Of a DNA stretch of 64,000 nucleotides, positions 1 through 8,307 are shown piece after piece (position 1 is the stretch's first letter; each line of letters opens with the position of its first letter). Made by a program: the position numbers and the translations under genes. The DNA lies in assembly GCF_019279795.1 (NCBI RefSeq), contig NC_056737.1, forward strand, positions 41,269,472 through 41,333,471, given 5' to 3'. The notes below the pieces were generated by a model, which worked only from the letters and a program-made list of their open reading frames with translations, did no database searches and had not been told where the DNA came from. This DNA comes from Protopterus annectens (lineage: Eukaryota > Chordata > Ceratodontiformes > Protopteridae).

Positions 1-180
1 GCTGATGACACGCATCATGAAGTGGGCCTGTCTCACTGCAGCTGAACAGATGAGAGAACTGAAATTGGAATCGTAATGGTAGTGTGTTATGTTGGAGCAG
101 CTGAGCATTTAGTGCAGCTTTCACTCTGAACTTCAAAACCTTTTGAAATACAGGCACAATTAGACTTTGGTGGGGGGAGT

Positions 181-543
181 AATGGCTGCTGCTGGTCTAC
201 TTCATGTGCATGTGCAACAGGCTTTAATTCAAGCTGCTGCCAGACTTCGGCCAAGGAGAAGGATGTTTAGACCCCACTCGACTTACCATAGACTGCATGA
301 CATAGAAATTGTAGAGTGATACAGTGTGGACAGGGAAACACTAGAAGAACTATGCAACCTCTGCCATCCCCACCTCAGACAGAGGGCAAATTGTAGATAA
401 CCCATCCTAGTAGAAACAAAGGTATGAGTAGTATGAATTATACTAGCTATGGTACATTTCAGAGACCCGCAGGAGATATATTAGGGGGTGTCACAGACAG
501 CCTCTAGAATATTACATCAGTTTCTAAATGTAATGTTATAGCA
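181..543 (+). pseudogene. PIF/Harbinger transposase, N-terminal fragment
   Basis: Translation from the ATG at 181 gives an Ala/Arg-rich start and then a stretch with HDIEIVE, YSVDRETLEELCNL and HPHLRQRA. This matches the usual N-terminal region of Harbinger (DDE_Tnp_4) transposases, where an E-I-I-x-x-Y-R-L block is followed by L-x-P-x-L. After stop codons and frame changes, homology resumes near 460 with YGTFQRPAGDILG and then VSQTASRILHQFL, the family's G-x-F-Q ... G-V-S-Q ... V-S-R-I block. The catalytic DDE part is absent: the fragment ends at the CR1 tail beginning about 541. In-frame stops (for example TGA after the IVE residues) and at least one frameshift make it a dead copy. A short intron near 425-468 is possible, because a GTATGAGT donor-like site is present, but frameshifting explains the data equally well. 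Bases 1-180 upstream show nothing else I recognise. Confidence 0.7.
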
Positions 544-655
544 TCCAGGGCCAATAGCCAAGTAACTTCCTGTGATCCTATATGCATGGGATAAACTCTT
601 GGCTAGGCTTATAAGGGCTTTAGGGCCAATAGCCTTGTAACTTCCTATGATCCAT
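541..655 (+). mobile_element. CR1-like LINE 3' tails, two tandem copies
   Basis: Two near-identical stretches, each reading AGGGCCAATAGCC followed by a GTAACTTCCT-type end, lie at about 548-580 and 629-655. The same tail is found on the plus strand at the 3' end of the CR1-like LINE ending near 58735 and on the minus strand at 24732-24790, so these are 3'-UTR ends of that family. They point opposite to the CR1 body that starts immediately to the right. They are therefore either a separate tiny insertion or the product of an inversion. Confidence 0.7.
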
Positions 656-1380
656 CTATGGCTTTGGTGACTGCTTCAAAGAAGTCTATCGGGTTTAGGA
701 GACATGATCTGCCTTTTACAAACCCGAACTAGGTGGAGTCCAGAGTTTGGAGATTACCAATCTCTCTTTTTTTTTTTTTTTTTTTATAAGTTCCTTGATG
801 ATACGTTCCATGGCCTTGCAGACCAGGCTCGTTAGGCTAATGGGGTGGTAGTTACCAGGGTCAGTGGTGGCTCCCCCTTTGTGGAGTGGGATAACCATCT
901 CTGTACACCATTCAGTGGGCACAAAGACTGAGGTGAGGCTATGATTGAACATTGTGCTTAGGTGGGGTGCCAATTCATTCTGTAGTTTGTGTAGAATGCA
1001 GCCTGGGATGTTGCCAGATCCCATGGATGCTGTGTTCTTGGCTTTGGAGAGTGTGTTTTTTTACCTGAGCAGCCGTGATTATAGGAACTTTGCATTCTTC
1101 CAGTAGTGGAGGTGGGCCCTTTAGGGGGTGAGAGGGGGTAAAGTTAGTACTGAACCTATCTGCCAAGATGTTGGCAATATCAGTTGGTTCTGTATATTTA
1201 GTGTCATTGTGCTGTAACTCAGAGCAGATCTGAGTGTTGTCATTGAGATTCTTGACATAGCTATAGAATGCTTTGTGGTTGTCTTTAGAATCAGTGGCAA
1301 TTTTCTTTTCATAACTAGCTTTGGATGATTTTATGAGGGATCTCAGCTTCTTACTGAGGCTGACCAGGGAGTTCCTCCAA

Positions 1381-2448
1381 TCATGGGATTTTACTCTTTT
1401 TTTGCAGCAGTTTCTTTCTTCTGTTGTAGAGGTTGTTTATGGCAGGGGACCACCAGATTGCTTTCCTTTTTTTTTTGGAGGATAGCATCTTGGTTCTGTT
1501 AGTGATAGCATGATCCATGCACTTGTGTAAGTGCTTATAAAGTGCATTTGTGTAGGATTCAGCAGTCGTACCTCTATTGTCCGTCTGTATGGGTGTCATG
1601 AAGTTTGCCACTTCTGTCTTAAGAAGTGCGAAGTTGGCTTTGTAGAACTTTTTTTTTACAGTGGTTTCCCTAGTGGGGAGCAGGGGCGGGATGTGAATGT
1701 CTAGGGTGATTAGCTTGTGGTCGAATCTGACCAATGAGGAACTGACCTCTGGTGTGGAACACCTGTCGCCCATGTTGGTAATGACTAGGTCTAGCATATT
1801 GCTGCCCCTGGTGGGGGTGTGGATAAGTTGATCCAAGGCATTGGAATTTATGAATTCCAGAAAATGTTGAGCAAAATAGTTGGCACGTGAGTAGTTTTCC
1901 CAGTTGATGGTGGGGTAGTTGAAATCACCCATCGATAGGGTGTTCCATTGTACCCTAATATTTTCCAGTGTATCAAGAAATGAGGAGTGGGAATCCTGGG
2001 GCATGGTGGGGGATCTGTAGCAAGTTACAATTTGGATTGTGGTCTTGCCCAGAGATATTTGCACTTGGATAATCTTGGATGCATTATGCTGAGCAACTAG
2101 CCTGGAGGTGTGGATATCCTTAATGAATATGGACACGCCTCCACCCTTAGTGTTTCGGTCCAGGTTAGGTGGCCGAAAGGTGTGGTATGAATTATAGCCT
2201 GGTAATGCATGGGTGCTTTCTTGAGCCTTGAACGAGGTCTCTCTCACTGCACAAATGTTGATGTTCTCCATTTTAAGGAGTGCCTCGAGTGAATGCATTT
2301 TGAGGTTTAGACTTCTAGCATTGAGTAGCATTACCCTCAGATTTTGCTTGCTTGTACCTGTTACGTTGGTGAATTTGTCATTTGAACCTTGCCTAAAAAA
2401 AGGCACTATAGGGATGGCAAGAGCCTTAGCCAATATCCAGAATCCCAA
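1381..2448 (-). CDS. CR1-like ORF2, APE endonuclease domain
   Basis: This is an open stretch of about 355 codons. After a short leader comes LRVMLLNARSLNLK, the N-terminal N-A-R-S-L block of APE-type LINE endonucleases. Next are AVRETSF (family catalytic E in the T-E/R-E-T block), GGGVSIFIK, IQIVTCYRSP, SMGDFNYPTINW (catalytic D and N) and a C-terminal DLVITN...SDH-equivalent segment with RFDHKLITL (catalytic D/H). It then runs into the linker leading to RT and stops there through damage. The endonuclease would nick target DNA to prime reverse transcription. The frame is continuous with the end of the ORF1 esterase (DGLHL at about 2450-2470), with no stop between the esterase and the endonuclease. 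It belongs to a broken LINE, so it is unlikely to be expressed usefully. Confidence 0.8.
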   Translation of the reverse strand: MGFWILAKALAIPIVPFFRQGSNDKFTNVTGTSKQNLRVMLLNARSLNLKMHSLEALLKMENINICAVRETSFKAQESTHALPGYNSYHTFRPPNLDRNTKGGGVSIFIKDIHTSRLVAQHNASKIIQVQISLGKTTIQIVTCYRSPTMPQDSHSSFLDTLENIRVQWNTLSMGDFNYPTINWENYSRANYFAQHFLEFINSNALDQLIHTPTRGSNMLDLVITNMGDRCSTPEVSSSLVRFDHKLITLDIHIPPLLPTRETTVKKKFYKANFALLKTEVANFMTPIQTDNRGTTAESYTNALYKHLHKCMDHAITNRTKMLSSKKKRKAIWWSPAINNLYNRRKKLLQKKSKIP

Positions 2449-2481
2449 GGCTGAGAGGTGCAGGCCATCTCTGGCAAAGCA

Positions 2482-3218
2482 TCATGGTCTGTCGATCATG
2501 TCATCCCAGGGAGACAGATACTGGATCCCCTTAGAATGACACCAGAAGCTTAGCCAATTGTTGAAGTCAATAATTTTGTCCTTGTACTGTGGTATCATTC
2601 TGGGTGATGGCAGGATGCTACTCAGGGCTAGGGTCATACCTGCCCGGGCTACAAGATCGGAGATCTCCTCCATGTCTCTTTTCATGTAGTCCAGGGAGGT
2701 ATGTCTCAGGCATTCACACCAACATGGACAATGACAGAGTCATATTTGTACTTGTGGAGTGACCTGAGTGCGTGCATTTTGTGGTGTATACTGGCACCCG
2801 ACAGGCAGCTGACAGTAACTTTCTCCTTGTTTAGCCTGGTGAGTGGAACATCAGTGTGTCTGACTATAGAGTCACCTATGACTAGAGTGTTGGGTACGTT
2901 GTTATGCCTTATGGGCTGTGGTTGAATGACACACTGAGTTTGTGGGCTATGTGTCATTTGGGTTTTGTTGGGGGGTGGAGGTTGCTTGCGTTTCTGCTTT
3001 GGAGGTCTCTGTTGCTTGAGCAGATTTTTATTGAGAGCCTCCACGAATGTAGGTGTGTGTTTTGTGTTGCTATGTGTGTGTTTTGGTGGTGTAGGTTTTG
3101 AGGGACTATGTGATGAGTGTGATGTGGTGCAAGTGTTTACCTTCTCCTCTTGACTGTCTAGTCCAGTCTTGGGTGATGAGAGCTTTGCTTCCAGTTTGAC
3201 TATATAAGTACATCTCAC
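2482..3218 (-). pseudogene. CR1 ORF1 with SGNH esterase domain
   Basis: The N-terminal part (frame entered near 3218) is Pro/Lys/Gln/Ser/Thr-rich and basic, as expected of a CR1 ORF1 nucleic-acid-binding segment. It is followed by GDSIVRHT, the nucleophile-Ser block of SGNH/GDSL esterases, and by YDSVIVHVGVNA, the equivalent of the VGTND block (here N-A, so the block is altered). After a frameshift near 2700, the same domain continues with LARAGMTLALSSILPSPR. The last block, F-A-R-D-G-L-H-L with the Asp/His pair, lies downstream of a TGA at 2482-2484. Esterase domains in CR1-group ORF1 are established; their role in retrotransposition is thought to involve lipid or membrane interaction. A Cys-x2-Cys-like segment sits just upstream near 3280 in another frame. 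The copy is dead. Confidence 0.75.
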
Positions 3219-3330
3219 AGGTTGTAGTGATGGGTGGTAGGAGGAGAGGGTTGTCTGTATACATGAGGCAATTGCTGCATTGCTCCAAGATGCCCAGACT
3301 CATCAGGTAGACAGGAGAAAACACTGGAGC

Positions 3331-4520
3331 TGACCCTTAGACATGCCTGGGTAGGTGCTTATTTATTAAGTACTAAAAACTGTTTTCCTTAGACAAGTGA
3401 GGAAAGTTGAGTGCTGTAGTAATTTGTAGCTTTAGTGCTTACGAGTTCTGAACAAGTGCTGAGCTCAAAGAAACAGGTTTTGAGTGCTAAAACTAAAAAA
3501 CTGGCTAGTTCTAAGGGAAAATTTGAAGAGCAGACTTTATGGCACAGGGAATAGTTTAACCCTAGCTAAGCGGCGATGTATAAAGTGTTTTTTTTTAATG
3601 TAACAGTAGCAAATGACCAAACTGATTTAAACAAATTAACCAATAAAAAGCTAAAAACTGAGCCCCGTTCCAGCAGTCCTCGATCAGACAAGTTCCAATT
3701 GCACACCCCTGCCACCTGGGTGCAGGGGAACCTTCTCCAAAAAATGATGGTCTGGATTAGTGCTCAAGTTATACAAACAAAGCTAGATTCATCAGGTCTA
3801 AATTTAGTGTATGCTACAGCAAACAAGGCATACCAGTTTCAGAAAGAAACAGTTCAAATAAGCCTTTAACCAGAAACTCCCAGCTCAGAAGGGCAGAATC
3901 TACCCTCTCCTCCCACAAGAGTGCAGACCACACCTTCTTAATGTAAAATAACTGGCCCGAAGCCCAAGTGCTTAAACTAGATCTAATACTCTTTTAGAAT
4001 AACAGACACTAAGCTTTCAATCAGCAACTCCCAACTTAGAAGGATGTAAGCTACCTGTCCTGCCACAACAGTGCAGACCACAAATCTTCTTAATGTAAAA
4101 CAACTGGTTTGAAGCCCAAGTGCTTCAACCAAAAGCTTAGAATAACAGTTACAATTTAATCAGGCTACTAACAAGCAGTAATAAATGCAGCAGAATAAAT
4201 GCAATAAAGTAGGAAGAAACACAAAACCAGTAAAAGCAAATAAATAAAGTGCAATATTTTTTATTTATATAAAAATAGAAAATGAGCAAACTGATTTAAA
4301 CAAATTACCCAATTAACCAGTAAAAAAGCACAAAACTGAGCCCTGTTCCAGCAGTCTTCAATCAGACAAGTTCTAACTGCACACTCCTGCCACTAGGGTG
4401 CAGGAGAACCTTCTTAAAAAAGATGGCCTGGATTAGTGCTGAAGTTATACAAACAAAGCTAGATTCAGCATGCCTGAATCTAGTCTATGCTACAGCAAAC
4501 AAGGCAGACCAATTGTAGTA
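3331..4520. repeat. Duplicated block upstream of the CR1-like LINE
   Basis: No gene is visible. The block contains two kinds of direct repeat. A long unit (about 235 bp) occurs at 3607-3840 and again at 4278-4512. A shorter unit (about 120 bp), containing GTGCAGACCACA and GAAGCCCAAGTGCTT, occurs at 3866-3990 and 4018-4140. The block lies directly at the 5' side of the minus-strand LINE, so it may be that element's 5' UTR/promoter monomers. This placement is an inference; it could also be an older independent repeat. Confidence 0.5.
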
Positions 4521-5273
4521 TTACCTTAATCCCAGTTTTGTGAAATATTGCAGTGGGACATCCTTAATAAAAAAGTGGAGTATCCTGGGCTAGAATCCTG
4601 ACTAACCTGTGTGCTGACCATGAACTAATTGCACTTACACCTGGTGCCATAGGGAAGGCTTGGCAGCAGGTGTATTCTCCACACTCAGTACTGTCCAGCG
4701 TGCTGATTGCTGTACATCACCTCTTAGGCTGCTTGCATGAATGAAGATGAACCAAATTTAATTTTTCACTTTTTTTCCTTAAGTAGGGAATCCTGTTTGC
4801 ACACAGGTAGGCAGCATGCAAATGGAAAAGGCAATAGCTGACATATATTCCTTATGTAAATACTCATTATGACCCTTCCTCAGTAAAAGTAACTACGTGG
4901 GACTCCAACCCCACTTTACCTATATTCTCTCTTTTTTTAGTTCAATGTATTTATACCTTGAGCCACAGAGACATTCAGGGAATAGCTGGAATTTCTGCAG
5001 TCATTACCATCCATGTTCCCGACTGCCATGCAATGCAACTGAGTATATTTGCATTTCATAAGGTAACTGGCATTACATTTCCAATTTTTATCCAGTTAAA
5101 CATGTTTATGCAAAGTCAAAAAAGAAAAGAAAAGTTAAAAATGGAAACAAAGGTTAAACAATTAGACATCTCTGAATACGAGTCATCAGACTATTGTAAT
5201 TACAAAACACATTTGTAGTGGGCTATCTCTCTTTGCCACAGACACAACTTTGCAACACCAATCAAATCATGTG
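4521..5273. other. Unassigned AT-rich stretch
   Basis: I see no recognisable coding domain, RNA or repeat here. The one open frame of about 86 codons (4958-5218) has no family signature and an ordinary chance length. Confidence 0.3.
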
Positions 5274-5484
5274 CATACCTATCAAATAATCAAATGGAAG
5301 AATTGTTGAAAGTCATATGGTCGATCCCATATTGTCAACGATTCAGTTTGTTAAATCATTCTGACTGAGATCCCATTACAGTAGGGATCAGGAAAATTGC
5401 CTGTTTCCCCTCTATAGTGCATTTTCAGAGTTGATATATATAATTAGCAGGGGGTGTGGAGTGCACGGGGCTTGCTTCCTGCAA

Positions 5485-7582
5485 AAGCAGTTTTGAGTGT
5501 GAGGGCAGCACCAAGGATCAAATGGTGGAAATTGAAAAAGGGTAATTGTAAGGTGATGTTCAGGGAAGAGTTAAGGCAGGTACTGGGTGGCAGTGAAGAG
5601 TTACTGACTAGCTGGGTAACTACAGCAGAGCTAGTAAGAGAGATGGCTAGAAAGGTGCTTGGTGTGACATCTGGAAAGAGGAAGGAGGACAAGGAGACCT
5701 GGTGGTGGAATGAAGAAGTACAGGAGAGTATGCAGAGAAAGAGGTTGGTGAAGAAGAAGTGGGATTGTCAGAGAGATGAAGAAAGTAGACAAGAGTATAA
5801 GGAGATGAGGTGCATGGCAAAGAGAGAGGTGGCGAAGGCTAAGAATAAGGCATATAAAGAGTTGTATAAAAGGTTGGACACTAAGGAGGGAGAAAAGGAC
5901 CTGTACTGATTGGCTAGACAGAGGGACCGAGCTAGTAAAGATGTGCAGCAGGTAAGGGAGATAAAGGATAATGAGGGAAACATACTCACAAGTGAGGAGA
6001 GTGTGTTGAGCAGATGGAAAGAGTACTTTGAGGGGCTGATGAATGAAGAGAATAAGAGGGAGAGAAGGCTGGATGATGTGCGGATAGTGAGTCATGAAGT
6101 GCAGTGGATTACTAAGGAGGAAGTAAGGACAGCTATGAAGAGAGGAAAGGCTGTTGGTCCAGATGACATACCTGTGGAAGCATGGAGGTGTTTAGGTGAA
6201 ATGTCTGTGGAGTTTTTAACTAGATTGTTTAATGAAATCTTCGAAAGTGAGAGGATGCCTGAGGAATAGAGAAAAAGTGTTTTGGTACCGATTTTTAAGA
6301 ATAAGGGTGATGTGCAGAGCTGTAGTAACTACAGAGGGATAAAATTGATCAGTCCCAGCATGAAGTTATGGGAAAGAGTAGTGGAAGCTAGGTTAAGAAG
6401 GGACATGATGATTAGTGATCAGCAGTATGGCTTCATGCCAGGAAAGAGCACTACAGATGCAATGTTTGCTCTTAGAGTGTTGATGGATAAGTACAGAGAA
6501 GGTCAGAAGGAGTTGCATTGTGTCATTGTGGATTTAGAGAAATCATATGACAGGGTGCCTAGAGAGGAGTTGTGGTATTGTATGAGGAAGTCGGGAGTGT
6601 CAGAGAAGTATGTAAGAGTGGTACAGGATATGTATGAGGGTAGTGTGACAGCGGTGAGGTCTGCGGTGGGAGTGACGGATGCGTTTAAGGTGGAGGTGGG
6701 ATTACATCAAGGATAAGCTCTGAGCCCTTTCTTATTTGCAATGGTGATGGACAGGTTGACAGATGAGATCAGACAGGAGTCCCTGTGGACTATGATGTTT
6801 GCAGATGACATTGTGATCTGTAGTGAGAGTAGGGAACAGGTGGAGGAGACCCTGGAGAGGTGGAGATATGCTCTAGAGAGAAGAGGAATGAAGGTCAGCA
6901 GGGCTAAGACAGAATATATGTGTATGAATGAGAGGGAGGATAGAGGAATGGTGAGGATGCAGGGAGTAGAGGTGGGGAAGGTGGATGAGTTTAAGTACTT
7001 GGGATCAACAGTTCAGAGTAATGGTGAGTGTGGAAGAGAGATGAAGAAGAGAGTACAGGCAGGATGGAGTGGGTGGAGAAGAGTGTCAGGAGTGATTTGT
7101 GACAGACGAGTACCAGTAAGAGTGAAAGGGAAGGTCTACAAGAGGGTAGTGAGACCAGCTATGTTATATGGGTTGGAGACAGTGGCACTGACAAAAAGGC
7201 AGGAGTCAGAGCTTGACGTGGCAGAGTTGAAGATGTTAAGATTTGCACTGGGTGTGACAAGGCTGGACAGGATTAGGAATAAGTATATTAAAGGGTCAGC
7301 CCAGGTTGGAAGGTTTGGAGACAAAGCCTGAGAGGCAAGATTACATTGGTTTGGACATGTACTGAGGAGGGATGCACAGTATATTGGGAAAAAGATGCTA
7401 AGGATGAAGCTGCCAGGTAACAGAAAAAGACGGAGGCCTAAGATAAGGTTTATGGATGTGGTGAGAGAGGACATGCAGATGGATGGTGTGAGAGAGCAAG
7501 ATGCAGAGCACAGGAAGAAATGGAAATGGTTGATCTGCTGTGGCAACCCCTAATGGGAGCAGCCGAAAGAAGAAGAAGAAGT
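5485..7582 (+). mobile_element. RTE-X (Expander-like) LINE, 5'-truncated
   Basis: This plus-strand non-LTR element has lost its endonuclease and starts in the linker before RT. It ends with a short RTE-type 3' UTR, CTAATGGGAGCAGCCGAAAG, followed by a (GAA)n-like tail (GAAGAAGAAGAAG), the classic end of this clade. 5' truncation with an intact 3' end is normal for LINEs. The whole RT can be read in a single frame with only four stop codons and no frameshift, so the insertion looks relatively recent. The tail is nearly identical to the tail of the SINE at 27746-28091. Confidence 0.9.
5487..7552 (+). pseudogene. RTE-X reverse transcriptase with C-terminal domain
   Basis: The single frame shows, in order: PRIKWWKL (post-endonuclease linker), a long Lys/Glu/Arg-rich helical region, KAVGPDDIPVEAW (RT block 1), [11 protein letters not shown] with [11 protein letters not shown] (block 2), [10 protein letters not shown] (block 3), [15 protein letters not shown] (motif A, catalytic D), VEVGLHQG and ALSPFLFAMVMD (motif B), MMFADDIVICSES (motif C, the two catalytic Asp), DEFKYLGS (motif E region) and the RTE-type C-terminus LHWFGHVLRRD...KIRFMD. 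In-frame stops are TGA 5907-5909, TAG 6267-6269, TAA 6714-6716 and TGA 7329-7331. The two TGAs look like CpG decay of Arg codons and the TAG like decay of Trp. The encoded protein would reverse transcribe its own RNA at the nicked target. It cannot be made whole from this copy. Confidence 0.9.
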
Positions 7583-7845
7583 GATATATGCGGGTGTTGT
7601 CTTTGTTTTGACTTTTGTTTTAACGGACTGAATTGTAGATAATATGGGTTCAACCATATGACGTTAGACAATTTGTCCATTTGATTATTTGAAAGGTATC
7701 CCATACAAGCAATTCACATTTTTGTGTATTTCCCACTATCATTGCTGATAGTCCCCCCTTGTAGTTCTTATCCCTTTCCCATACATGCTTGTGTACTTCT
7801 TTGGCTATCAGCACTGATAGTCTTTTTCCCCTTTTCTCTCCTTTA

Positions 7846-8229
7846 AAAAAATATATATATATATATGGATTTACTTCATAACACTGAAAGCTCAAAACAC
7901 TGAATCTTGAAAACTCAAAACACTGAAAACACATATCATACATATACTGAGTTTAAACAACATAAATCATAGCATTTTCCACCAAGTTGTTTTCACTACA
8001 CTAAGTGCAATCTTGGAGTTGATATATTTAAGTAGGAGGGGGTGTGGGAGGTGCAGGGTTGCTTGCCCCCCTGCTTACACTTGGTGGAAAGTGCTATGAT
8101 TTATTTTGTTTAAACTGAGTATATGTATGATATATGTTTTCAGTGTTTTGAAGTTTCAGTATTTTGGTCTTCTATATTATGAAGTTTTCTCATTTTCAGT
8201 GTTTTGAGTTTTCAGTGTTATGAAGTGAA

Positions 8230-8284
<55 letters not shown>
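7846..8284. mobile_element. Foldback element B flanked by AT microsatellite
   Basis: Left arm 7871-7990 and right arm 8080-8229 are inverted repeats. TTACTTCATAACACTGAAAG pairs with CTTTTCAGTGTTATGAAGTGAA-type sequence at the right end, and CATAAATCATAGCA...CCACCAAG pairs with CTTGGTGG...TGCTATGATTTA inward. The arms are built of a repeated unit ACACTGAAAACTCAAA. The centre (8007-8074) holds the shared core: CTTGGAGTTGATATATTTAA, a G-rich run and GCTTGCCCCCCTGC. Both ends run into (AT)n: about 20 bp at 7848-7866 and about 50 bp at 8234-8284. The bases from 7702 to 7845 between elements A and B hold no gene. Confidence 0.65.
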
Positions 8285-8286
<2 letters not shown>

Positions 8287-8307
8287 TTCCTTTCCTCTAC
8301 CAGTTCT

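Larger units (their letters stand above)
656..3330 (-). mobile_element. CR1-like LINE, copy 1 (ORF1, endonuclease, partial RT)
   Basis: This minus-strand non-LTR retrotransposon reads, 5' to 3', a basic ORF1 region with an SGNH-type esterase, an APE-type endonuclease, and the start of the reverse transcriptase (PLHKGG...NYHPISLTSLVCKAMERII). The RT is cut off inside the fingers/palm region at about 656, right after codons for DFFEAVTKA. Its normal 3' half is missing, and inverted tail sequence abuts instead. The RT is also interrupted by a poly-T run at 769-786 (poly-A in sense). CR1-group identity rests on the esterase in ORF1, the endonuclease GDFNYP block and the close match to three other copies in the window. 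There are several frameshifts and stops. Confidence 0.85.
5274..7701. mobile_element. Foldback element A, split by an RTE-X LINE
   Basis: The left arm (5274-5372) and right arm (about 7610-7701) are inverted copies. ACCTATCAAATAATCAAATG on the left pairs with its reverse complement at the right end, and the match continues inward through CATATGG...CCCATATT...ATTCAGT. Between them on the left is the shared foldback core (5411-5482, GAGTTGATATATATAATTAG followed by a G-rich run and CTTGCTTCCTGC). The RTE-X LINE begins immediately after that core and ends just before the right arm, so the LINE jumped into the foldback element. No clear target duplication is preserved for the foldback itself. Confidence 0.65.

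Noticed and set aside
4958-5218. 86-codon open frame starting MSHRDIQGIAG
   Set aside because: No domain, no homology that I recognise, ordinary chance length in AT-rich DNA.
7560-7582. GAAGAAGAAG runs as coding Glu/Lys repeats
   Set aside because: They are the 3' tail of RTE-X and of the SINE, beyond the RT stop.
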